A DNA stretch of 64,000 nucleotides from Lysinibacillus sp. BPa_S21 (lineage in GTDB: Bacteria > Bacillota > Bacilli > Bacillales_A > Planococcaceae): contig NZ_JALIRS010000002.1 of the NCBI RefSeq assembly GCF_023337795.1, positions 434,001 through 498,000 of the forward strand, given 5' to 3'. Position numbers and translations under genes: made by a program. The notes under the pieces were generated by a model. That model saw only the letters and a program-made list of their open reading frames with translations, was not told the origin of the DNA and did no database searches. Below are positions 56,884 through 64,000 of this stretch, piece by piece; position 1 is the stretch's first letter; every line of letters begins with the position of its first letter.

Positions 56884-56953
56884 TTATCCGCGTGACATAC
56901 GTTTTAACAAAATGACATTTACCTTTTTAGTTTGAGCGGGACCTTTTCAGGAG

Positions 56954-57067
56954 TTATCGCCCAACTTTAAAATTTTATCTACCAACTTCCAAATTTTATC
57001 TACCAACTTTTGAATTTTATCTACCAACTTTCACGTTTTATCACCTAACTTTTAATTTTTATCGACA
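56954..57067 (+). repeat. Tandem array of about five 21-bp units
   Basis: Units of the form CCAACTTTNNAATTTTATCTA repeat with spacings of 21, 21, 21, 20 and 22 bases. Bases in the middle vary while CAACTT and TTTTATC are kept. Between copies F and G, in an 880-base gap (56499-57378) without a gene. Confidence 0.85.
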
Positions 57068-57147
57068 TCCACCTTTGAAGAGCAAAAAGGATTCACATAC
57101 AAAATTGTGCGTGAATCCTTTTACTTTATCATATAGCGTTCATTCAC

Positions 57148-57274
57148 AAATTGGAGTGGAAGGCTACTCGACTCCCGTGGGAAAGCGAGACAGGCGAGAC
57201 CCTGCACGGAGCAGATGTTTTCTGTGCGAAAGCGAAGCGTCAGCCAAAGCGAGTAGCCTTGAACGGAAATCACC
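57148..57274 (-). repeat. Dispersed palindromic element, hybrid type (copy G)
   Basis: 127 bp. The tips are of the first type (GGTGATTTCCGTTC / CCACTCCAATTT) but the outer stem is of the second (AAGGCTACTCG / CGAGTAGCCTT, 11 bp perfect), with AGGGTCTCGCCTGTCTCGC inside as in copy H. Confidence 0.82.
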
Positions 57275-57337
57275 CTCTCGCTTTGCCGAATAACCATAGC
57301 TATATTTAATATACTTGTTAATCTCATTGACACCATA

Positions 57338-57378
57338 AGAAAGAAGCCATCTCTGTTATTGGAGATGGCTTCTTTGTT
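57338..57378 (-). terminator. Terminator after the D-aspartate-ligase-like gene
   Basis: Perfect stem AAAGAAGCCATCTC / GAGATGGCTTCTTT with an 8-base loop, directly after the stop. Confidence 0.88.
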
Positions 57379-58605
57379 TTACTCAGTCAATCCTTTATTG
57401 TTAAAGTACTTTTTATACTTTCGATAATAATTTAAATTATTTAACGTTAGCTTCATCCAACGTTTCGCATTCATATCTTGATTATAGTAAAGAGAGTTTG
57501 TGTATTTCCCTTCACGAATCAATTTTTTTGCTTCTAGCTTAAGCTTTTCATTGGATGCATATTTGAATAGGACACCCTTAGGAATGACCATCCATAAATG
57601 CTTGTCCTGAACATAAGTTACTTCCTGTTCAATATTTAACATATGGTCATCAGCTACATATTTCATTAAATTATGACCACTTGCTGTTACATAATAACTA
57701 GAACGTCCATTACGTAAATTAATTTCAAACAGCTTATACTGTTTATCACGCATATCATATTTCATATCGAAGTTAGCAAATCCTGTATAACCGATATCCT
57801 CTAAGAAGAAGCGTACTTGATCCATTAATTCTTTATCGTATGTTGTAACAATTGCTGCATAACTACCGATTCCTTCAGGGGAATGCTCTTCTAAGATCGG
57901 GTTTCCAAGACACATTAGCTTCACTTTGCCATCTTTCCCTACATACGCATTTAATACACGCATATACGAATCATCACCTGGAATGAATTCTTGAATAATC
58001 ATAGTATCCTGATAAGTTGAACTATAGATTGCTTTTAAAATAGCTGTTTTTTCAGCTTCATCATTTGCAATGAACACTTTTTTCTTACCTGGGAATTTAC
58101 ATGCCCAGTATTCTACCGAATTCGAAGCCTTTAAAATAATTGGGTAATCAAATGGTGGTGTAAAGTTTTCGTAATTGTCTGCTGTTACAGTCGTCGTACC
58201 CGGATATTTAAAATCGTACTTATCACACATTTTATAGAAATTTTCTTTTAATAAAATTTCATCCATTAGTGATTCGTCAATATATGGCACTGTAAAATGT
58301 TCCTGTAGTGCTGGCTTATTTTTGATAATAAGCTTTGCATAATCATCTCCACAAGCTAACAATAATAGTTTTTTATCAGAATATTGTTTTGCTACCTTTG
58401 CAAGTGCAGGTGCAAACACATCCTGTTCATTTAAGCGATCAATCTCTTGGAAATTTATGATATGACTGTCTTGCGTTGCCGTTAAATGTGAACGCCCTAA
58501 TACAAGTGGTTTAATACCATATGCCTCATAAAATGCACGTGCCATACCATATGCATTCATATCTGATCCTAGTAATACTGGTAAAAATGGTTGCTCAGTT
58601 GCCAT
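57379..58605 (-). CDS. ATP-grasp ligase, probable D-aspartate ligase
   Basis: A 408-residue ATP-grasp enzyme. The sequence LLGSDMNAYGMARAFYEAYG, IIQEFIPGDDSYMRVLNAYV and the ATP/Mg end GFANFDMKYDMRDKQYKLFE-then-INLRNGRSS closely resemble the characterised Enterococcus faecium D-aspartate ligase (Asl), which has almost the same length. That enzyme attaches D-Asp to the side-chain amine of lysine in the wall precursor. Lysinibacillus walls are known for a Lys-Asp bridge, so the same role is likely. It stands alone, with no racemase next door. Inferred from remembered similarity, not a search. Confidence 0.8.
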   Translation of the reverse strand: MATEQPFLPVLLGSDMNAYGMARAFYEAYGIKPLVLGRSHLTATQDSHIINFQEIDRLNEQDVFAPALAKVAKQYSDKKLLLLACGDDYAKLIIKNKPALQEHFTVPYIDESLMDEILLKENFYKMCDKYDFKYPGTTTVTADNYENFTPPFDYPIILKASNSVEYWACKFPGKKKVFIANDEAEKTAILKAIYSSTYQDTMIIQEFIPGDDSYMRVLNAYVGKDGKVKLMCLGNPILEEHSPEGIGSYAAIVTTYDKELMDQVRFFLEDIGYTGFANFDMKYDMRDKQYKLFEINLRNGRSSYYVTASGHNLMKYVADDHMLNIEQEVTYVQDKHLWMVIPKGVLFKYASNEKLKLEAKKLIREGKYTNSLYYNQDMNAKRWMKLTLNNLNYYRKYKKYFNNKGLTE

Positions 58606-58801
58606 GTAATTTCAACTCTCTTTTGTGTTTTAGTATAGCTTTTAGTGTATCATATTTTGCAAAATGTTCACGAAAAAAGTGACAAAAAAATGGAGTATTA
58701 GGCTATAAACCATAACAGAGTTTTGCCAAAGTACCATACTTTATTTAATTACCAAGCTTGTTGATTAACCATTTTTATCTACTCTAATTAGTTAAAAGGC
58801 T

Positions 58802-58966
58802 CTGATTTCCGCTACGGGCTACTCGCTTTGTTGCTGTCGCTTCGCTTTCGCACAGAGCAAAGCTTCCTGCGGGCGAGCGTCGAGCCGCTTCCTCCGCTTC
58901 GCTCTGTCCAGGGTCTCGTCTGTCTCGCTTTCCCGCGGGAGTCGAGTAGCCCTACGCTACAATCAG
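58802..58966 (+). repeat. Dispersed palindromic element, second type (copy H)
   Basis: 165 bp. Ends CTGATTTCCGCTACGGGCTA and, from the other strand, CTGATTGTAGCGTAGGGCTA. Outer stem GGGCTACTCG / CGAGTAGCCC. The centre carries the inner module and GCGGGCGAGCGTCGAGCCG instead of GGGGGCGTCCGATGAGCCG. Rest of the 58606-59140 gap shows nothing. Confidence 0.87.
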
Positions 58967-59094
58967 TTAAAATAATCATACATTAACAAAATATCAAAAG
59001 TATCCCTTTTATCAGTCAATAATAAACCTATATTTTACCAATAAATACACCTGTTTCATTACCTTAATTTCATTGTTCAATAATTTTCTACACA

Positions 59095-59136
59095 GCAATA
59101 AAAAAACGTGTGAACACATACGGTTCACACGTTCTA
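59095..59136 (-). terminator. Terminator after ytnP
   Basis: Perfect stem AACGTGTGAAC / GTTCACACGTT with a T run on the minus strand. Confidence 0.88.
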
Positions 59137-59140
59137 TTAA

Positions 59141-60004
59141 TTAAAATGTAATAACAGCTTGTCTACTGCGTTCTAGCTTATCTACAATTTCTTTACCTGT
59201 TTCATCCCATTTAATCATGCGGTAATAGGCATCATGGTAGAAGATAAAGCCGTAGCCATTCGCAAGTGCTTCTTTCATTATACGTTCCTTCGCATAGACA
59301 CTCGTCATTGGATAATCGTCATACGCTAAAACCCATAGTGGATTTTGATGGGCATGTGTTGGCATAATATCCGCCATATGCAATAATACCTCACCATTTT
59401 GAGTCAGTTTTATAATGGCATGTCCATCACTATGACCACCCGTATGGATCATTTCGATGCCTGGCGCTACCTCTAATGTACCTTCATACGTTTCTACTAA
59501 GTGCTGAACTGGCTCCCAGTTTTCTTTCCAATACGTATTTTTCGAGCGAATATTTGGCTCGCGCATTTCGTCCCACTCGATTTTCGTTACAAAGATTTTA
59601 GCATTTGGGAATGTTGGGACAAGCACATCATCTTCCCATTGCGTTAAACCTCCAGCATGATCAAAATGTAAATGCGTCATTAATACTGCATCAATATCAG
59701 CTGTTGTTAATCCTAGCTCCTGTAAGCTAGCCGCTAATGTTGATTCTTCAGTTACCCCAAAGTTACGTAATTGTTTTTCGTTTAATTTGTTAAAGCCAAC
59801 GCCTGTATCAACAATATAGTTTTTGCCTCCATATTGAATTAAAATCGGCTCAGTTGGTAACTCGATTTGATTTTTTTCATTGACTGGATATTTGCGTGAC
59901 CAAAGTGGTTTTGGTACAACGCCAAACATAGCACCGCCATCAAGGCAAGTGACACCCCCGTTTAGCCATGATAATGACATACTGTGAAATTTTAACTGAT
60001 CCAT
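59141..60004 (-). CDS. ytnP: Metallo-beta-lactamase-fold hydrolase, YtnP (lactonase-like)
   Basis: A 287-residue metal hydrolase. Zinc ligands in [21 protein letters not shown] and [13 protein letters not shown]. subtilis YtnP is a lactonase able to quench acyl-homoserine-lactone signals; the natural substrate here is not certain. GGGGGAG precedes the ATG. Follows trmB by 12 bases. Confidence 0.88.
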   Translation of the reverse strand: MDQLKFHSMSLSWLNGGVTCLDGGAMFGVVPKPLWSRKYPVNEKNQIELPTEPILIQYGGKNYIVDTGVGFNKLNEKQLRNFGVTEESTLAASLQELGLTTADIDAVLMTHLHFDHAGGLTQWEDDVLVPTFPNAKIFVTKIEWDEMREPNIRSKNTYWKENWEPVQHLVETYEGTLEVAPGIEMIHTGGHSDGHAIIKLTQNGEVLLHMADIMPTHAHQNPLWVLAYDDYPMTSVYAKERIMKEALANGYGFIFYHDAYYRMIKWDETGKEIVDKLERSRQAVITF

Positions 60005-60016
60005 CCCATACTCCCC

Positions 60017-60664
60017 CTATTTAGATAAGAATTGCGATTCTAGACGATAAATTGGCTGTCCTTTAGCTGAAAATTTCTGCTCATATTCAGTCATAACATT
60101 ATCCTCAGGCATATTCGCATGTAGGTCGAGTGATACATACTTAAGTAACATACCATATTCAGATATACTCATTAACGAATACTCAAACAAACCACGGTTG
60201 TCCGTTTTAAAATGGATTTCCCCCTCATCCACTAAAATCGACTCATATAATTTCAAAAAATCCCCGTGCGTTAAACGTCGCTTAGCATGGCGCGTTTTTG
60301 GCCAAGGATCTGAGAAATTCAGATACACACGATCTACATCATTTTTTTCAAAAAATTTATTTAAATCTGCGCCATTTACTTTTAATAGTCGTAAATTCGC
60401 TGGAGATTTAGCCTCTAAAACTTTTTCCAATGCACAAACAATGACACTGTCATAAAGCTCGATACCAATATAATTTATATCCGGATTTTGTAAGGCCATA
60501 CCTGTGACAAATTGTCCTTTCCCAGTACCTACTTCAATATGTAGTGGGTTGTCATTTCCGAAAATAGCCTTCCAATTTCCTTTAAAGTCTTCAGGATTTG
60601 GAACAATCACCTCTGGATGATTCGTAATCATTTCCTCCGCCCAAGGCTTATTTCTTAATCTCAA
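60017..60664 (-). CDS. trmB: tRNA (guanine-N7)-methyltransferase
   Basis: Methylates G46 of tRNA, 215 residues. SAM site [15 protein letters not shown] and the catalytic region [19 protein letters not shown] are typical. Starts with TTG behind GAGG. Middle of a likely four-gene operon (NERD-like, ytlR, trmB, ytnP). Confidence 0.96.
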   Translation of the reverse strand: MRLRNKPWAEEMITNHPEVIVPNPEDFKGNWKAIFGNDNPLHIEVGTGKGQFVTGMALQNPDINYIGIELYDSVIVCALEKVLEAKSPANLRLLKVNGADLNKFFEKNDVDRVYLNFSDPWPKTRHAKRRLTHGDFLKLYESILVDEGEIHFKTDNRGLFEYSLMSISEYGMLLKYVSLDLHANMPEDNVMTEYEQKFSAKGQPIYRLESQFLSK

Positions 60665-60747
60665 TTTTTTTCCTCATTTCTTTCTTGTGAAATATTATTG
60701 ATTTTTTATAGTATAACTTATTACCATAAAATTCGCATGAAATAATT

Positions 60748-61686
60748 TCATTCAATATTTTCCTCTGATTTAACCTGCCAAGCATTACGTTGCACTGCGC
60801 AATGAATCCTAGTTCGCTCTTTAATTTCTCCAATATAGTTACCATCCGTATGACAATCCACGTCATCTTCGTGCATGAAAATAGTAAATTGATTGCCTTG
60901 CAAAAAAGTAATTTCTTTAAATTTTGTATGCTTTTCAAAAAACACTGTAACAAAAACTAGTAGCAATTTGAGGCGTGAAATACCGTGAACGATTGTTATT
61001 TCGATTTGTTCATCGTCAGGTTTTGAAGAGGGAGAAATTTTCATCCCTCCTCCGAAAAAAGGTTGATTGCTCATCGCAACAAACCACGCCTGTTGAAATT
61101 GCCATTCTTGATTGCCAGTACGGATAGTAACATTAAAGCATTTAAAGCTAAATAGCCCTCTTACAACAGCCGCTGCATAGGATAGCTTACCGAGCCCTAT
61201 TTTGTTGAGGTAAAACTTCAAACGTGATTTATTAATACGTTTTGTAACATACGCATCAAAGCCCACACCAGCATTGTTGACAAATATCTCCTGCTGTAGA
61301 TCTTCAAACTGAACAGTACCAACATCCATCGGGAGGCTAGCCATTTCTTTTGAAAGATAGCTTTCAATTTGAGAAGCATTTTTAAATGTAGTAAAGTATC
61401 GTGCGAAATCATTCCCAGAGCCAGCACGGACTACACCAATCACTATAAATTTATTATGTACAATGCCACTAACAACCTCATGTATTGTGCCATCACCGCC
61501 AACAATAACGATTAATTTTTTTGTTTGAGCATCTTGCGCCCAATTTTTTGCAAGTTCCTGTCCATGTCCCTCATACTCTGTAAAAGCAACTTCATAGTTA
61601 ATTGTTAAATGCTGTTGAAGGCGATACCAAACTTTCTTACCTTTTCCATGTCCCGCTGCTTCATTCACAATAAATAATACTTGCAT
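60748..61686 (-). CDS. ytlR: Lipid kinase of the diacylglycerol kinase family, YtlR
   Basis: A 312-residue DagK-domain kinase. The nucleotide motif IVGGDGTIHEVVSG and GVVRAGSGNDFAR are present, as are FVNNAGVGFDA and the C-terminal EITIVHG strand. Phosphorylates a lipid diol, exact substrate unknown. Starts 3 bases after the upstream gene. Confidence 0.9.
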   Translation of the reverse strand: MQVLFIVNEAAGHGKGKKVWYRLQQHLTINYEVAFTEYEGHGQELAKNWAQDAQTKKLIVIVGGDGTIHEVVSGIVHNKFIVIGVVRAGSGNDFARYFTTFKNASQIESYLSKEMASLPMDVGTVQFEDLQQEIFVNNAGVGFDAYVTKRINKSRLKFYLNKIGLGKLSYAAAVVRGLFSFKCFNVTIRTGNQEWQFQQAWFVAMSNQPFFGGGMKISPSSKPDDEQIEITIVHGISRLKLLLVFVTVFFEKHTKFKEITFLQGNQFTIFMHEDDVDCHTDGNYIGEIKERTRIHCAVQRNAWQVKSEENIE

Positions 61687-61689
61687 TCA

Positions 61690-62694
61690 CTAATCCCCAG
61701 CTGTTTGAGAAGATTGCTTCCAAATATCACGATTAAAGGATGTTGTTTGTACATTGTTTAAAATCGTTTGAGAAGCACGAATTTGCATATGCTTCATGGG
61801 AGAGGAAACTTTCCTTAATTGCTCCATCCACTCTCCATAATTTCGACGATCAACAAATTGAATTCCGTAAGGAGACCCTGGATAATCGAAATAGCCATTC
61901 TGTGTTAAAATAACCTTCCGTATCGGCATATCTATATTGTCCTGCTTAAATAATTGAGTTAAAACAGACTCCATTCGATTTAAACTTATCATCGGATTAA
62001 GGACTTTCGTATCCTTCGTCCCTACTTTTTTAATCCAGAATCGTTCACTGCCTCCCACATAAACTGCTTGATTTTCCGCTTGTAGCACTGTTATACAAAT
62101 ACATTCTGTCGGTGACATTAGCACAACATCAAGCTCTATAGGCGCTTTTCTAATTTGTAAAATAGGATAATAAAAAAGCAAATAGTTATCTGGTAATTTT
62201 TGCAACAAATTTCGTAGTAAGGGATCACGCATAAAACGAGGATCTACATACGACTTTTCACGTAGTGTTGAACTTGCCCACTTCATTTGGAAATGGAAAA
62301 ATTGATCGATAAACATTCGTTTTAATTCATGAATAGATTGCGGTGTATAGACAATTTTAGGTTCAAATGTTAAAGTCGTTTCTTCCTCCGGTATGATATC
62401 TTCATCACTCACTAGTTCATTCGATATTTCTATCTGTTCAACGTCTTCATTTTCTTCCTTCTGACGACCAGCGAATATTTTTTTGAATAAAGAGAATCTC
62501 TTTTTTTCTGCGAAAGAATCATTTTCTGAATCGTCGTCGGTATGTTGCCACTCACTAATTTCTTCTCCCAACTCCCACTGTCGCTTAACACGCTCCCATT
62601 GACTTTGCTTTAAGCGTACAAATTGTGTTGGGTATCTTGCTAAATCAATTTGATAGCGTGAAATATAATCTTGTAATTTCACCAATTGTGCCAT
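61690..62694 (-). CDS. NERD-like protein of unknown function
   Basis: A 334-residue soluble protein. The central part (about 165-290) has the arrangement of a NERD, nuclease-related domain: FYYPILQIRKAPIELDVVLM, then PTECICITVLQAENQAVYV and a late KVILTQNGYF. The usual E-x-K catalytic pair reads ICITV, so it may be inactive. The first 130 residues are charged and possibly disordered. It leads the operon with ytlR. Family assignment is tentative. Confidence 0.6.
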   Translation of the reverse strand: MAQLVKLQDYISRYQIDLARYPTQFVRLKQSQWERVKRQWELGEEISEWQHTDDDSENDSFAEKKRFSLFKKIFAGRQKEENEDVEQIEISNELVSDEDIIPEEETTLTFEPKIVYTPQSIHELKRMFIDQFFHFQMKWASSTLREKSYVDPRFMRDPLLRNLLQKLPDNYLLFYYPILQIRKAPIELDVVLMSPTECICITVLQAENQAVYVGGSERFWIKKVGTKDTKVLNPMISLNRMESVLTQLFKQDNIDMPIRKVILTQNGYFDYPGSPYGIQFVDRRNYGEWMEQLRKVSSPMKHMQIRASQTILNNVQTTSFNRDIWKQSSQTAGD

Positions 62695-62955
62695 GTGTTT
62701 TGGTCACTCCAATCTTACTCGCCCTATATCTAATTTGCTTATTTTGCCACTATTGCTTGGAAGGCAAACCAATCGCAATATCAATTTCGCCTTATAGCTG
62801 TCGCGTTGTTGAATTATAGATAAATAGACATTTGCATTCATTACATCGACATTTGGACTTTTTCTTTAAATCCCGATAGTAATTATTCTGTAGTCCATCT
62901 TATTTATTTTACATGACGTTTCAGGAGAAAACATCCATAATTTGTTCTATAGAAA

Positions 62956-62992
62956 AAGAGAACTACCCAAGTTTAAGGTAGTTCTCTTAGAA
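62956..62992 (-). terminator. Terminator after dat
   Basis: Stem AGAGAACTACC / GGTAGTTCTCT with TTTTTCTA on the minus strand. Confidence 0.85.
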
Positions 62993-62997
62993 GATTC

Positions 62998-63852
62998 TTA
63001 TTTCGCATTAATAGAAAGCGGTAATTTCGCTTCGAACGCTTGTTGTAATTTACGAGTCCACTCTCCTGGAACTCCAGCACCAATTTTGTTTCCATCAACA
63101 TCGATAACAGGTGTTACTTCAGAAGATACAGATGAGACAATTACCTCATCCATTGATAATACATCAGCCTTAGTCATTGGTTCTTCAATAACTGGTAAAT
63201 TAATTTCCTCAGCACATTTTAAAATAACTTGGCGTGTAATACCGTTTAAAATGAAGTTATTGGCAGGGTGTGTATAAAGCTTACCATCTTTAATGCCGTA
63301 AACATTTGCTGATGAACATTCTGTTACGATGTCACCACGATGTAAAATAGCTTCGTAGCAGCCTTTTTCAGATGCTTCCTGTTTTGCCAGTACAGCACCT
63401 AATAAGTTTAATGATTTAATATCACAACGTAACCATCGAATATCCTCTACGAAGGTAGCCTTAACACCTTTTTCGAAATTTTCATATGAACGCTCGCCAG
63501 CTTTAACATTTCCTGTTAATACAGCTGGAACACTTGCATCAGGGAAAATATGATTACGAGCAGTTGTACCACGTGTGATTTGGAAGTAAACATGGCCCGT
63601 TTCCAAATTATTTTTTTCGATAAGTTCGTGTAATAATTTGTGTAATACATCCTTAGTATAAGGTATAACAAGACGAATTTTTTCGGCACTTGCATAGAAA
63701 CGATCAATGTGTTCTTGTGCTGTGAACATGTTTCCGTTATAAACTTTAATCACTTCATAAATACCGTCACCAAATTGGTAACCTCTGTCTTCTGGAGATA
63801 CTGCGATTGATCCTTCTTCAACGATTTGATCATTCCATAATGAATATGCCAT
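62998..63852 (-). CDS. dat: D-amino acid aminotransferase
   Basis: A fold-type IV PLP enzyme of 284 residues that moves amino groups between D-alanine, D-glutamate and D-aspartate. EDRGYQFGDGIYEVIKVY and the PLP lysine in DIKSLNLLGAVLA are clear. The start MAYSLWNDQ follows AAAGGATG. Ends a pepV-dat operon. In this organism it may help supply D-Asp as well as D-Glu for the wall. Confidence 0.95.
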   Translation of the reverse strand: MAYSLWNDQIVEEGSIAVSPEDRGYQFGDGIYEVIKVYNGNMFTAQEHIDRFYASAEKIRLVIPYTKDVLHKLLHELIEKNNLETGHVYFQITRGTTARNHIFPDASVPAVLTGNVKAGERSYENFEKGVKATFVEDIRWLRCDIKSLNLLGAVLAKQEASEKGCYEAILHRGDIVTECSSANVYGIKDGKLYTHPANNFILNGITRQVILKCAEEINLPVIEEPMTKADVLSMDEVIVSSVSSEVTPVIDVDGNKIGAGVPGEWTRKLQQAFEAKLPLSINAK

Positions 63853-63880
63853 ATTTAAATTCATCCTTTTCATATATAAT

Positions 63881-64000
63881 TTATTTGTTTCCTGCAAGTT
63901 CAACAATTGCTTCAGCATAAATAGCTGTTGCTTTAATGAGATTTTCAATGACGACAAACTCGTCCGCACGATGCGCCACGTCAGGTTCACCCGGGAACAG
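63881..64000 (-). CDS. pepV: Dipeptidase PepV, C-terminal fragment
   Basis: Only the last 39 codons are present (FPGEPDVAHRADEFVVIENL, ending VELAGNK). This is the characteristic C-terminus of the M20 dipeptidase PepV, with a metal-ligand histidine in DVAHRADE. It lies 28 bases upstream of dat in the same direction, the usual Bacillus pair. Confidence 0.88.
   Translation of the reverse strand: MFPGEPDVAHRADEFVVIENLIKATAIYAEAIVELAGNK

Noticed and set aside
63516-63707. Separate small gene inside dat
   Set aside because: Out-of-frame shadow within a well-conserved coding region.

Overview
The window reads as a chromosomal segment of a low-GC, spore-forming Gram-positive bacterium, most likely Lysinibacillus or a close relative. 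Three things point there: a small acid-soluble spore protein gene; a gene order that follows the Bacillus subtilis yt*/acu/ccpA/murC/rpsD region almost gene by gene (ytxK, tpx, yteJ, sppA, ytcI, sspA, thiI, nifZ, ezrA, hisJ, ytsP, ytrP, rpsD, tyrS, acsA-acuABC, ccpA, aroA, ytxH, ytxG, murC, sftA, ytpR, ytpQ, ytoP, ytzB, ytnP, trmB, ytlR, dat, pepV); and a ligase closely resembling enterococcal D-aspartate ligase, which fits the L-Lys-D-Asp cell-wall bridge of that genus. The genus is an inference from content.

Layout. 1-6.8 kb: start of ald, a universal stress protein, ytxK, tpx, an RDD membrane protein with sppA, and a ytcI-like acyl-CoA synthetase. 7-9.4 kb: a TPP-riboswitch-controlled thiMDE operon inserted between ytcI and sspA. 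9.5-19.6 kb: sspA, thiI-nifZ (sulfur transfer), an acetyltransferase, ezrA, hisJ, a free-methionine-sulfoxide reductase, a GGDEF protein and rpsD with its leader. 19.7-24.6 kb is an accessory stretch: a frameshifted small gene, a TetR/CPBP-protease pair, an iron alcohol dehydrogenase, a 37-bp tandem array and a cobalamin-binding-protein-like gene. 24.9-30.7 kb: tyrS with its T-box leader, a class A penicillin-binding protein and a nucleotide-sugar-epimerase-like gene. 31-35.4 kb: argCJBD. 36-46 kb: acetate module acsA/acuABC, ccpA, aroA, a large FtsA-like ATPase, ytxHG. 47-56.5 kb: murC, sftA, ytpQR, a DUF84 nucleotidase, ytoP, ytzB. 57-64 kb: the D-aspartate-ligase-like gene, ytnP, trmB, ytlR, a NERD-like gene, dat and the end of pepV.

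The genes are mostly conserved housekeeping. What stands out is in the gaps. A family of GC-rich, 130-260 bp imperfect-palindrome elements occurs about eight times plus relics, nearly always between genes. It has two subfamilies whose outer stems differ in sequence but keep pairing, and an internal module of it has been amplified separately into an 8 x 37 bp array. A second short inverted-repeat element, an array of 21-bp units and a conserved AGGAY-loop hairpin module also occur. The element family is the best candidate for an undescribed system: a mobile or RNA-level structured repeat with no transposase of its own in the window.
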